DNA from: Siphonodentalium dalli
Lineage: Eukaryota > Mollusca > Scaphopoda > Gadilida > Siphonodentaliidae
Length of the DNA: 64,000 nt
NCBI GenBank assembly: GCA_032622095.1
Contig: CP136066.1
Location: 48,828,911-48,892,910, forward strand
Direction: 5' to 3'
Part shown: positions 34,701 to 42,469 of the stretch, piece after piece
How positions within the stretch are numbered: position 1 is the first letter of the stretch
How the letters are laid out: the number at the start of each line of letters is the position of its first letter
Notes under the pieces: generated by a model
Told to the model about the DNA's origin: nothing
Database searches by the model: none
The model's input: the letters and a program-made list of their open reading frames with translations, nothing else
Translations under genes and position numbers: made by a program

Positions 34701-36443
34701 AATTCACTGTCCTCTTACATGGTAAGTCTGACAGTGTCAGCTGATAAATTCACTGTCCTCTTACATGGTAAGTCTGACACTGTCAGCTGATAAATTCACT
34801 GTCCACTTACATGGTAAGTCTGACACTGTCAGCTGATAAATTCACTGTCCTCTTACACGGTAAGTCTGACACTGTCATCTGATAAATTCACTGTCCTCTT
34901 ACATGGTAAGTCTGACACTGTCATCTGATAAATTCACTGTCCTCTTACATGGTAAGTCTGACACTGTCAGCTGATAAATTCACTGTCCTCTTACATGGTA
35001 AGTCTGACACTGTCAGCTGATAAATTCACTGTCCTCTTACACGGTAAGTCTGACACTGTCAGCTGATAAATTCACTGTCCTCTTACATGGTAAGTCTGAC
35101 ACTGTCAGCTGATAAATTCACTGTCCTCTTACACGGTAAGTCTGACACTGTCAGCTGATAAATTCACTGTCCTCTTGCATGGTAAGTCTGACACTGTCAG
35201 CTGTTAAATTCACTGTTCTTTTACATGGTAAGTCTGACACTGTCAGCTGATAAATTCACTGTCCTCTTACACGGTAAGTCTGACACTGTCAGCTGTTAAA
35301 TTCACTGTTCTCTTACATGGTAAGTCTGACACTGTCATCTGTTAAATTCACTGTTCTCTTACACGGTTAATCTGACACTGTCAGCTGTTAAATTCACTGT
35401 TCTCTTACACGGTAAGTCTGACACTGTCAGGTGTTAAATTCACTGTTCTCTTACACGGTAAGTCTGACACTGTCATCTGATAAATTCACTGTTCTCTTAC
35501 ACGGTAAGTCTGACACTGTCAGGTGTTAAATTCACTGTTCTCTTACACGGTAAGTCTGACACTGTCATCTGATAAATTCACTGTTCTCTTACACGGTAAG
35601 TCTGACACTGTCATCTGATAAATTCACTTTTCCTCTTACACGGTAAGTCTGATAGTATGAGCTGATAAATTCACTGTTCTCTTATACGGTAAGTCTGATA
35701 TAGACTCCGACGAAGGTTCGAGATTCAATTCGATTCAAAGTCTAATGGGAGATTCTTTTATATATCGATTATTGGTTACCCCATTTATTTCCTCATTTCA
35801 TTTTTTGAAATTTTAACAGAATTAAGCAACTATTAATTATTGCCGTGTAAGACTCTAGTCAATACACAAACACATTGCAAACTTCACGAGTTAAGCAATA
35901 GAGTTACAGAGTTATCGCGCTTGTGAAAAATACTTTTGTTCCATCAGGGTACTTAACCCTTTCAGTGGCAAGTCCGATTTTTGTATCAACTTATATAACC
36001 TTGATCATTTTTCAAATTTATTGATTATAATAATGTGATACATTGATGGAAAGAGCTCTTAGAGCTCTTTCCATCAATGTATCACATTATTATAATCAAT
36101 AAATTTGAAAAATGATCAAGGAAATATGGGTTGATACAAAAATCGGACTTGGCACTGAAAGGGTTAAACCTTTCATGACTGGAGCTTCCTGAAATTTTGT
36201 GAAAGCCCTGTGCCAATCTCCTATGGGAGATTCGAATATATCAGATACGGTACTGGTACAGGATCTTTTGTGCTGCATCAGCGCAGCTCCTTTAATGAAA
36301 GGGTTAGCTACTCAAATAATTAAGTAAAACTAATACAATATCTCCTATGAAACCGTCAGACCTATTTGGCTTTTTTCTACATTTTGTGTCTCATTTCAGA
36401 ATTAAAGCAAGCCCAAGCAATGATGGAGACGCTTGGAACGTAG
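16783..36443 (+). CDS. COMMD4: COMMD4, COMM domain-containing protein 4 (whole gene, nine joined exons)
   Basis: COMMD proteins form the heteromeric Commander complex with CCDC22 and CCDC93, which acts in endosomal recycling of membrane proteins; COMMD4 is one of the ten subunits. Joined exons 16783-16785 (proposed), 19381-19452, 21419-21484, 24390-24429, 25474-25593, 26980-27060, 28543-28604, 30498-30612 and 36400-36443 give 603 nt: 200 residues plus TAG. Human COMMD4 has 199. The start [20 protein letters not shown] is almost invariant in the family. The helical N-terminal domain includes LTADAKFESGDIKA and [11 protein letters not shown]. The COMM domain follows, with [12 protein letters not shown] and the tail [13 protein letters not shown]. 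All junctions are GT-AG and phase-consistent. Intron 8 is mostly a tandem array of its own 5' splice site. Confidence 0.95.
16981..18319. mobile_element. Second AGTGCCACCGCAGACGC element with nested insertions
   Basis: Ends AGTGCCATCGCAGACGCTAC and GCGTGTGTGGTGGCACT. The stretch 17057-17715 is a separate insert whose ends repeat GAAGTCGGCCCC. Inside it 17258-17495 is a further inverted repeat (CGAAATACCAAGCTGAACC). The right part (18080-18319) parallels 15,990-16,189. It lies in the proposed COMMD4 intron 1. Confidence 0.72.
18320..18680. mobile_element. Inverted-repeat element starting TGAACGTTCA
   Basis: AAGTGAACGTTCAGACGACC at the left and GGTCATATGAACGTTCACTA at the right flank a region of ACGATT motifs, related to the neighbouring family. 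Boundaries approximate. Confidence 0.5.
19381..19452 (+). CDS. COMMD4: COMMD4 exon 2
   Basis: The exon follows acceptor TTCATTTTCAG and precedes donor GTGAGT. Its 72 nt encode [19 protein letters not shown] then TLSKI, nearly identical to the start of vertebrate COMMD4. It is phase 0 at both ends. Confidence 0.95.
20537..20657 (-). pseudogene. 5S rRNA-derived relic
   Basis: The reverse strand matches the central part of animal 5S rRNA: GATCACCGAAGTTAAGCAA, then GAGCTCGGTTAGTACTTGGA and TGGGTGACCGGCTTGGGATT. This covers the region of the internal promoter boxes A and C. The 5' third (around 20625-20657) is recognisable but diverged, and the 3' end has changes (GGTGGTGCTGCCA instead of the usual CGGGTGCTGT). 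It lies in COMMD4 intron 2. It could be a lone pseudogene or the head of a 5S-derived SINE; a second copy was not seen here. Confidence 0.72.
21117..21316. mobile_element. hAT-like palindromic MITE fragment
   Basis: Contains GGTGAACATCACCAACTTC, the GAACCTCATTCTGCAAATG hairpin arm and ACAGACATACTATTTCAAGC at the right end. In COMMD4 intron 2. Confidence 0.65.
21419..21484 (+). CDS. COMMD4: COMMD4 exon 3
   Basis: The exon lies between TTTCTTTGCAG and GTGAGT. Its 66 nt encode [20 protein letters not shown] then LD, matching the LLC-QV-L-LLG stretch of vertebrate COMMD4. It is phase 0 at both ends. Confidence 0.95.
21618..22236. repeat. Direct duplication of ~115 bp flanking a MITE
   Basis: AGTGATTTGAAACACTGTTG through CTCCATTATTTTGTT occurs at 21618-21732 and again at 22126-22233. 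The second copy joins the MITE at the shared tetranucleotide AAAG. Confidence 0.85.
21738..22124. mobile_element. piggyBac-like MITE, right end lost at a duplication junction
   Basis: Left TTAA 21734-21737 and CCCTTTACCCAACAGAACG; the right end stops at TTGGGTAAAG and runs straight into a copy of the left flank instead of GGTTAA. In COMMD4 intron 3. Confidence 0.8.
22886..23354. mobile_element. TTAA-flanked element (AGGTACTCAA family)
   Basis: TTAA at 22882-22885 and 23355-23358; ends AGGTACTCAACCCG and CGGGTTGAGTACCT. Shares internal TTTTGATTCGAGTCGAGGA-type sequence with the copy at 51,992. In COMMD4 intron 3. Confidence 0.8.
23564..23790. mobile_element. TTAA-type MITE (TACTAAATGGATTCTCC subfamily), left end decayed
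   Basis: CTAAATGGATTCTCCCAATC on the left and AAAATAAAAGGGTTAA on the right, with a central inverted repeat AATAAGTTCAACAAAC. Related to copies at 26,632, 30,090 and 63,175. Confidence 0.6.
23917..24290. mobile_element. piggyBac-like MITE (CCCTTTACCCAAC subfamily)
   Basis: TTAA at 23913-23916 and 24291-24294; complete paired-hairpin structure. In COMMD4 intron 3, about 100 bp before exon 4. Confidence 0.87.
24390..24429 (+). CDS. COMMD4: COMMD4 exon 4
   Basis: The 40-nt exon encodes [13 protein letters not shown] plus the first base of a Glu codon. The acceptor is TTAAATTTCAG and the donor GTAAGT. It ends in phase 1, matching exon 5. LTADAKFESGD across this junction is a family hallmark. 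Confidence 0.94.
24720..25182. mobile_element. Inverted-repeat element (ATGCCATGAATCTC family)
   Basis: Long arms ATGCCATGAATCTCTACTCT and AGAGTAGAGATTCATGGCAT plus GAGATCATATTCCACCAGTA on both arms. In COMMD4 intron 4. Shorter relatives at 61,717 and around 45,958-47,052. Confidence 0.8.
25248..25427. mobile_element. TA-flanked palindromic MITE in COMMD4 intron 4
   Basis: CAGTAATGCCCTAAATAATA to TTAGGGCATTACTG with TA flanks, ending only about 45 bp before exon 5. Confidence 0.83.
25474..25593 (+). CDS. COMMD4: COMMD4 exon 5
   Basis: The 120-nt exon (phase 1 to phase 1) encodes [20 protein letters not shown], then [19 protein letters not shown] and the first base of Glu. The acceptor is TTTTCACAG and the donor GTACTG. 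It matches the human stretch through [14 protein letters not shown] diverged copy of its last ~30 nt plus donor sits 92 bp downstream in the intron. Confidence 0.95.
25655..25692 (+). repeat. Copy of COMMD4 exon 5 end plus donor in intron 5
   Basis: AATGAATTACAG, then AAGCTTGGTCTGCC and GGTACAGT repeat the exon 5 end and donor (25563-25600, AATGAATTACAGCAGCTGGG onward) with about five substitutions and one insertion. The offset is 92 bp. The copied reading frame now meets TAA (CCTTAATGG), consistent with release from coding constraint. Confidence 0.82.
26632..26871. mobile_element. TTAA-flanked MITE (CTATACTAAATGG subfamily)
   Basis: TTAA at 26628-26631 and 26872-26875; ends CCCTTTCTATACTAAATGG and TTTAGTACCGAAAGGG. 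In COMMD4 intron 5. Confidence 0.78.
26980..27060 (+). CDS. COMMD4: COMMD4 exon 6
   Basis: The 81-nt exon (phase 1 to phase 1) lies between TTTATTTCTAG and GTGAGT. It encodes [20 protein letters not shown] then RSQSLR, matching the human CRCYEEKQSPLQ-H-R--SLR stretch. A minisatellite begins about 8 nt past its donor. Confidence 0.93.
27068..27302 (+). repeat. Minisatellite in COMMD4 intron 6, abutting the donor
   Basis: Imperfect tandem copies of TCATGGTGGGGAATCACGTC with ATTTCGAGG and GGTGATTTCAGTAG spacers begin a few bases past the exon 6 donor. Sub-repeats of about 30 bp are grouped into a longer period. The unit does not obviously contain the exon end. Confidence 0.7.
27844..28022. mobile_element. 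TA-type palindromic MITE, decayed, COMMD4 intron 6
   Basis: CAGTAATGCCCTAAATAAAT on the left; the right end reads ACTAGGGAATTACCTA. Shortened arms. Confidence 0.7.
28543..28604 (+). CDS. COMMD4: COMMD4 exon 7 (COMM domain signature)
   Basis: The 62-nt exon encodes [20 protein letters not shown] then K, ending in phase 0 at donor GTAGAT. The acceptor is [22 protein letters not shown] is the opening strand of the COMM domain, with the conserved Trp. Confidence 0.94.
28688..29148. mobile_element. piggyBac-like MITE (CAGTGCCAGGGGCCG), right end truncated
   Basis: TTAA at 28684-28687 and CCCTTTCAGTGCCAGGGG at the left; the sequence leaves the family consensus at AAAAATCAG near 29148. In COMMD4 intron 7. 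Confidence 0.78.
29614..30082. mobile_element. piggyBac-like MITE (CAGTGCCAGGGGCCG), complete
   Basis: TTAA at 29610-29613 and 30083-30086; ends CCCTTTTCAGTGACAGG and CCTGGCACTGAAAGG. In COMMD4 intron 7. Confidence 0.82.
30090..30301. mobile_element. TTAA-type MITE remnant (CTAAATGGATTCTCC subfamily, inverted)
   Basis: GGGAGAATCCATTTAGTATA then AAAGGGTTAA at the right, with AATAAGTTCAACAAAC in the centre. It abuts the preceding element. Confidence 0.6.
30498..30612 (+). CDS. COMMD4: COMMD4 exon 8
   Basis: The 115-nt exon follows TTTTCATTTAG and ends CAT G|GTAAGT in phase 1. It encodes [20 protein letters not shown], then [18 protein letters not shown], matching EPMVHLRLEV and MSLSADKFQVLLAE of human COMMD4. 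Its last 27 nt (30586-30612) plus the donor are the founder-like first unit of the 46-bp array that fills the next intron. Confidence 0.94.
30586..35700 (+). repeat. 46-bp tandem array made of COMMD4 exon 8 end plus its 5' splice site (~110 copies)
   Basis: The array starts inside exon 8 and fills most of intron 8. Each 46-bp unit has CTGATAAATTCACTG, then a C/T-rich stretch ending TTACATG or TTACACG, the donor GTAAGTCTGA, and CACTGTCAG. The exon itself supplies the first copy. About 5.1 kb at 46 bp gives roughly 110 units. There are three zones: a 5' zone with TGACAGTG, a middle (about 31.06-33.47 kb) dominated by 92-bp dimers alternating ACACAGTAAG and ACACGGTAAG units, and a 3' zone with CATCTGAT and AGGTGTTA variants. 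The last unit resembles the first intronic one (GTATGAGCTG), as expected of array edges that escape homogenisation. Confidence 0.97.
35957..36163. mobile_element. Palindromic piggyBac-like MITE in COMMD4 intron 8
   Basis: TTAA 35953-35956 and 36164-36167, ends CCCTTTCAGTGGCAAGTCCG and CGGACTTGGCACTGAAAGGG. Nearly the whole ~207 bp is one palindrome centred on AAGAGCTCTTAGAGCTCTT. Confidence 0.85.
36168..36303. mobile_element. Short piggyBac-like MITE directly adjoining the previous one
   Basis: Starts ACCTTTCATGACTGGAGC immediately after the shared TTAA 36164-36167 and ends GCTCCTTTAATGAAAGGG before TTAG. It ends about 95 bp before COMMD4 exon 9. Confidence 0.75.
36400..36443 (+). CDS. COMMD4: COMMD4 exon 9 (terminal exon)
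   Basis: After acceptor GTGTCTCATTTCAG the exon completes a Glu codon and encodes [13 protein letters not shown] then TAG at 36441-36443. This matches the ELKQAQTLM-LG tail of vertebrate COMMD4. No AATAAA lies close by; the first I noticed is at 37528-37533, so the poly(A) site is unresolved. Confidence 0.93.
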
Positions 36444-37281
36444 CTACAGAGATATATGCATCAACTAATTCCCCCCGGCATCAGCATCGTTACAAGCAGA
36501 GATATACTCATCAACTGTTATAGTTCCCCAGCATCAGCATCCTTACAAACAGATTCATTACCAAGATATAGACTCAAGAGTTGGTTTAAGATTCATCTTG
36601 ACATCCGGTGAATTTGTCTCTCAGTTGTTGAAAAAGGCGGAAACACTTGAGTAAACGCTTCGATCGCGGTGCTCATTTAGAGCTAATCCTTTCTTGCTAT
36701 TATGTGAACTCATCAATGATAATATCAATATGAATCATACGTGAAACGTAGTGGAGCAACCACACATGCTGTACCTCAAATTAGCCTTTTATCGACGATA
36801 TAGCGCTAAGAATAATTTATGTAACATCATGCAGTGATCACGATGGAGATGACATGCCAACTTGACAAGACATGTCGTGGATTGTGCAATCTTGTCTGGA
36901 TTCTGGCCCACAAATCCAAAATGACATCAGAAACCGTGTCATGACTTCTTCATTTTTTGTTTTCATTAAGCTAACCAAAGAAATTGGTCTAATTGAAATT
37001 AATAGACCTAAATCACATGTGAATTCTTCGTAAGTTGTGAATTAGTTACTTTCATCGCGATGCTTCATTCCCAATTCCGCGTTTTTTGCAATCTCCAAAC
37101 TGTTGCTAACCTGAAGTCAAGTGATAATTTCTCCAAAATCCATACCCGTAATCTAAAATATCACTGATGGATATAGAAAAAAAATATATGACGTCATTCA
37201 CCTGCCTAAGGTATAAGCAGCCTTAGTGGTTGCTAGTATGATATATTACATTTGGTCTAAGTGAGCATGTATACAGAAGTC
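36444..37281. other. COMMD4 3' flank, no further gene seen
   Basis: This probably contains the COMMD4 3' UTR. No AATAAA was seen until 37528; no repeats were recognised. Confidence 0.4.
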
Positions 37282-38450
37282 CAAGCCTGAATATAGAGTG
37301 TTTGTCATTTACAGCATGAGGTCCCCAGAGGTTGAATTTAGTGAGGCTAGCATCACCAAATTCACCCTATGGGAACCTCATACTGCTTAGGCCTCAACTA
37401 CTATGGCAGATCTAGGATCAGATTGAAGTTCCCCAGTTGAAGTTGGTGATGTTCACCCATTAGTCACCTCGATTATCCATTTTATTATACTTTCAACAAT
37501 AGAAGATAGACAAAAACGCTAACAGATAATAAATGTTATCCACTGCTAGCGGTGAAGATTATACTTTCATTGTAGGTTTGACATTAGGGATGTCTATGAC
37601 GTAACTGAATTTCTTGAATAACTATATTTTATATTATAGTAGCATTAGTATAATTCTATTATGTATTAGATTTTAATCTGACCCGATTATAATGGGTATA
37701 TGCATAAAACAAACATAAAATCTAGTGTTTTTGAGTGAATACCGAAAACTATCTCATAAGTGACGGAGATAAATGTCTATTATTTGCATGTCTCCTGTAT
37801 GTCTCCTGTATCCTGCATAGTGGGCTAGCATCACTAAATTCACCCTCTGTGGACCTCGTTCTGCTAAGGCCATCAACTGCTATGGCAGACCTAGGATCAG
37901 ATTGAAGTTTCCCAGTTAAGTTGGTGATGTTCACCCATTGGTCACCTCAATTATGAATTTTATCTTCTGCAAATTAGGGGATATAGAAACTTCCTAGAAG
38001 GGAAATGTAACTAAAAACAATGTTAATTTTATACTATAGATACTTCCCAGAAGATGAGGTCTAAGCAGAATGAGGTCTCCAGAGGGTGAATTTGGTGATG
38101 CTAGCCCGCTGTGCGGGATAGCATCACTAAATTCACTCTCTGGGGACCTCATTCTGCAAATGACAGACACGCTATTTGCAGGCTTGTGCGAGTGGCTTGC
38201 CATGAGTAAAAAATAAACATTTGTCTCTGCAAAATAGGGGATATAGAAACTGAACAGAAGGAAAAAGTAACTATAAACAATGTTAATTTGAGACTATAAG
38301 TACTTTCCAGAAGATGAGGCATAAGCAGAATGAGGTACCCAGAGGGTGAATGTGGTGATGTTAGCCCATTGTGCTGGGTACCATCACTAAATTCACCCTC
38401 TGGGGACATCAATAATTTACAACACAACAAGGCCACTCTACCCAAATTTA
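37282..38450. mobile_element. Cluster of truncated hAT-like palindromic MITE copies
   Basis: Starts CCAAGCCTGAATATAGAGTG and contains at least three GAATGAGGTCC-type hairpins (37,317; 38,075; 38,328) plus copies of the internal GGGGATATAGAAACT segment. Likely several insertions or tandem rearrangement of one family. Confidence 0.7.
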
Positions 38451-38997
38451 TGATCAAACACGTAATCACCTCAACCTTCTTGCACTAATATATCAGTAAA
38501 CAAGTCATTATATATTCCATGTCCCATTAATTTATTCTTTTTATCACGATGACAGGTGCACATTGATACACAACATCAAATAATAGGTATTAGAATACTA
38601 TCTTCTGATCAACATATCTCAGCTAGCATAAGTCATGAAGGCATATCAATCGTGCCAGGCTCGCAAATGATCAATTGTAGTTTTTGTTTTCTTTTTTAAG
38701 ATGCAGGATCACATGTCTATACATAATCCATAGGTACATGTACCAGGCTACCGCCGTCATATCAGCTTCCCCTTAAACTTTATGCACTAATTTGTCACTG
38801 CAGGCCATCAATCATAATTTGTATCACTAGTCAGGGTTTCCTCTAGGGGTTGGGGATTGGGACCCATCTAGCCAGGGAGATATCCAGGGCTATTTTGATA
38901 CCTGTTACAGGTATGGGCACCCAAAGTCGAGAAGCCCACTTGTCCCCAAATTCCTAGTGGACAGTATTGAGTCATCCTGAATTTTCCACCTTTTTAA

Positions 38998-39191
38998 CCC
39001 TTTCAGTGCCAAGTCCGATTTTTGTATCAACCCACATTTCCTTGATCATTTTTCAAATTTATTGATTATAATAATGTGATACATTGTAAGAGCTCTTTCC
39101 ATCAATGTATCTCATTATTATAATCAATAAATTTGAAAAATGATCAAGGAAATATGGGTTGATACAAAAATCCGACTTGGCACTGAAAGGG
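38998..39191. mobile_element. Palindromic piggyBac-like MITE
   Basis: TTAA 38994-38997 and 39192-39195; near-perfect ~194-bp palindrome, same subfamily as 35957-36163. Confidence 0.87.
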
Positions 39192-39494
39192 TTAAGGCAA
39201 TTCAACAATATACTATGTAAATAAAAAAAATATGCAGTTGCAATTGAGCCTTTGTTTACATGTTCAATTTTGAAATAAGAAATATAATGTCATATTTATA
39301 ATATATGTATCTGTGTAGGTTCGGTGTAGAAGCCTTATTAAGTTATATGGGGATATGTATCCTCTTCTGGAAAACAGGTGTCCCCAAATTATCTCTGGAT
39401 TCTTCACTGACTGGGGGACAATCTAATTCCATGCATCTAATACAATATCAAGTGATTATTATTTTTTTAAATTAAGCAAAATGATGGCTTCATC

Positions 39495-39907
39495 CATGCC
39501 TCGATATAGTGTTACTGACATTGCAGAATGAGGTCCCCAGTGGGTGAATTTAGTGATGCTACCCTGCACAGCGGACTAGCATCACCAAATTCACACTCTG
39601 GGGACCTCATTCCACTTAGGCCTCATCTTCTGGGAAGTATCTATAGTCTCAAATTAACATTGTTTCTATATCCCCTAATTTGCAGAAGATAAAATACATA
39701 ATCGAGGTGACTAACGGGTGAACATTACCAAATTCAACTGGGGAACTTCAATCTGATCCTAGGTCTCCCACAGAAGTTGAGGCCTAAGCATAATGAGGTC
39801 CCCAGAGGGTGAATTTTTTTATGCTAACCCACCACGCAGGATGGCATCACCATATTCACCCTCTAGGGACCTCATTCTGCAAATGCCAGACACTATATCC
39901 AGACATT
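39495..39907. mobile_element. hAT-like palindromic MITE, long form
   Basis: Ends GCCTCGATATAGTGTTACTG and AGACACTATATCCAGACATT with two GAATGAGGTCC hairpins and GGGGATATAGAAAC (inverted) between. Confidence 0.75.
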
Positions 39908-39976
39908 ACTTGTAAATCGTGATGTGAAAAGTAATCACAATGTAACCAGACATACAGTAATCGTAAGATTTTGGTA

Positions 39977-40110
39977 CAGTAATGCCCTAATTAATCGACT
40001 CTTAGTTAGAGCTTTCCGATGAATGGCAACAAGCCATATTTCCAACTAAATCTGAAAAGTTACCCATAATTCTGCTGTGGTTAAGGAGTCGATTATTTAA
40101 GGCATTACTG
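39977..40110. mobile_element. TA-flanked palindromic MITE, left arm shortened
   Basis: CAGTAATGCCCTAATTAATC to TTAAGGCATTACTG with TA flanks. Confidence 0.78.
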
Positions 40111-40606
40111 TACATTTAATCAAAAGTGTGCATGGCTTTTAACAATTTCAACTTCAATAAGATCCAGAATAAGATTGTTTTGTAGAATTTAGTTGATGTG
40201 TGTATCCTTGAAAAGAATTGTTACACGCCAGTTTGAAAACAACAGGACATGTTATAGGTCCGTCGACGACTGCCAGTGCATCTGTCCAGTCATGCATACA
40301 CGTCCTTTCACTTTTTTCATTTCCGGATGATAACTTTAGTAAGTCTGAACTGAATGGAATGAAATGTGGGTTTACTAGCACAAAGTACATGTCAAATTCA
40401 AATTTGGGTTCTGCCCGCCAATTTTCATGACCCTTTGTTGAAATTACCACGGGCGTATTTTGCCGTACCCCAGCGATGCTGTTGTTTTTCAAGGAATCAA
40501 TTAAAATTGTTTACTAGTGGCCAGCATTAGAAGATTAAATTATCTTCATTTACCACCCCATTGGTTTTATTTAGTGGAAGTCACCGGGTAAACAGTTGGT
40601 GTAGTA

Positions 40607-41020
40607 CAGTAATGCCCTAAGTAATCGACTCCTTAAACACAGCAGAATTATGGGTAACGTTTCAGGATTTAGTTGGAAATATGGCTGGTTGCCATTCATC
40701 GGAAAGCTCTCACTGAGTCACCCTCTGGGGACCTCATTCTGCTTAGGCCTCAACTTCTGTGGGAGACCTAGGATCAGATTGAAGTTCCCCAGTTGAATTT
40801 GGTACAGTAATGCCCTAAGTAATCGACCCCTTAACCACAGCAGAATTATGGGTAACTTTTCAGGATTTAGTGGAAATATGGCTTGTTACCATTCATCGGA
40901 AAGCTCTCCCCGAGGGAGAGCTTTCCGATTAATGGCAACAAGCCATATTTCCGACTAAATCCTGAAAAGTTACCCATAATTCTGCTGTGCTTAAGGGGTC
41001 GATTACTTAGGGCATTACTT
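40607..41020. mobile_element. Composite of two TA-flanked MITEs with an hAT-like fragment between
   Basis: 40607-40717 is a left half of the CAGTAATGCCC palindrome. 40718-40800 is a fragment of the GACCTCATTCTGCTTAGGCC family. 40805-41020 is a complete palindrome of the first family. Confidence 0.75.
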
Positions 41021-41153
41021 TATACGTTACTCGTGGATTGTGCAAGGGAATGTGTCTCAGGGGAAATATGGGCTTATGCCCGGAAATGGTACCCTCTGCC
41101 CCACTAACGGAAACCCTGCGCTTGTATCAGTGATCCCCCTTGAATTTATTTAA

Positions 41154-41633
41154 AGGCCCACTTAATTTTCAAACCCCCAAATCACATTATATGAAATATA
41201 TGCCATATTATGTAACATTTGACATAGGAAGCCCCAAAACTTTGTATTTCAACTTATTCGATGTAATAAACTGTGAACATGTTGTTTTTGTTGAGATATC
41301 GATGTCTGTTCTGTGCTCTATTTTCTGCAACAAGTCTATTATTTTCAATGGAAGGGGAATAACTCTACATACTTAGATATAGAGTTATTCCCCTTTCATT
41401 GAAAATAAACTATAGTTTGAATTATGTTGCATTCTGGGAGTCATAAAGGGGGAAATGATTTTATGATTTCAGCTATTTTCTATTACTTTATGGGCACCAC
41501 TGAGACACAGACATTCCAAATGTTGAGGAATTATGGTATTTTAATCATATTTTATGACATAGATTGTTATTAAAACCATATATCAAGGTACTATAAAAAT
41601 AAAAAAAATGGTGATTCGAAAATTAATGGGCCT
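41154..41633. mobile_element. TTAA-flanked element (AGGCCCACTTAATTTT family)
   Basis: TTAA at 41150-41153 and 41634-41637; ends AGGCCCACTTAATTTTC and GAAAATTAATGGGCCT. An internal inverted repeat is centred near 41,380 (GGGGAATAACTCTA). Confidence 0.8.
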
Positions 41634-41681
41634 TTAATTAATGGTAATATGCCAGATTATATTGATGATTCTTGGTATATC

Positions 41682-42101
41682 CAAGCATGATTATAGTGTG
41701 TTTGATATTTGCAGAATAAGGACCCCAGAGGATGAATTTAGTGACACTCTCATGCACAGCGGTCTAGCATCACCAAATTCACCCTCTGGGAACCTAATTC
41801 TGCTTAGGCCTCAACTGCTATGGGAGACCTAGGATTGAAGTTACCAATTTGGTGCTGTTCACCCATATTATTCACCTCGATTATGCATTTATCTTCTGTA
41901 ATTTAGGGAATATAGAAACTGAACAGAAGGGAAAAAGTAACTAAACCAATATCAATTTGAGACTATAGATACTTCCCAGAAGATGAGGCGTAAGCAGAAT
42001 GATGGTGAATGTAGTGATGCTAGCTGTGTGGGGTAGCATCACTAAATTCACCCTCTGCGGACCTCATTCTACAAATATCAGACACACTATATCCAGACTT
42101 G
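41682..42101. mobile_element. hAT-like palindromic MITE, long form
   Basis: Ends CAAGCATGATTATAGTGTG and CACTATATCCAGACTTG, with internal GATACTTCCCAGAAGATGAG and two hairpins. Confidence 0.75.
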
Positions 42102-42189
42102 GAAACATGTATATCATAAGTCATCCTTCGTCTTGATGTTAAATATATTGTTAATTATTATGTTTATCGTAAATAAACTTAAACCTCAG

Positions 42190-42465
42190 ATATTCTTTAC
42201 TTATTTTCTGAATCCCTCGAGTCCCAGGTTAACAGAACATTGTATACATCCACAGGTCCTCAAGAAGGATAATAACAATCCGAAACTAGTCGACCATATC
42301 AAGCAAAGAATTATTTGTTATTTGTTCCACTAATATACATGTGTACCTCCTGGGAAAATCCCTACCCCAGACATAACCAAAGAACACATCAAGGTCCTGT
42401 CTGAATGCAGTAAGGAGATTGTCCCTGTCACCATAGACTCCATTATATCTCCCCCACACACTTGA
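42190..42465 (+). pseudogene. Possible coding relic, unidentified
   Basis: One reading frame gives PSSPRLTEHCIHPQVLKK and LVDHIKQR, then a TAA at 42331, and continues as VPPGKIPTPDITKEHIKVL then SECSKEIVPVTIDSIISP to TGA at 42463. The composition looks coding rather than random, and both parts share the frame across the stop. I do not recognise the family. It may be a decayed gene, an exon of an unseen gene, or chance. Confidence 0.22.
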
Positions 42466-42469
42466 CAGG

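Noticed and set aside
30586-35700. CRISPR-like regular repeats
   Set aside because: Units are directly abutting without unique spacers, are homologous to a coding exon and lie in an animal intron.
35700-35760. tRNA-like GGTTCGAGATTCAATTCG
   Set aside because: No matching A box or cloverleaf partner stems upstream.
38149-38469. Minus-strand frame of ~106 codons with SPEGEFSD motifs
   Set aside because: It is the conceptual translation of hAT-like MITE hairpins (TCACCCTCTGGGGACC); the same peptide appears at other copies.
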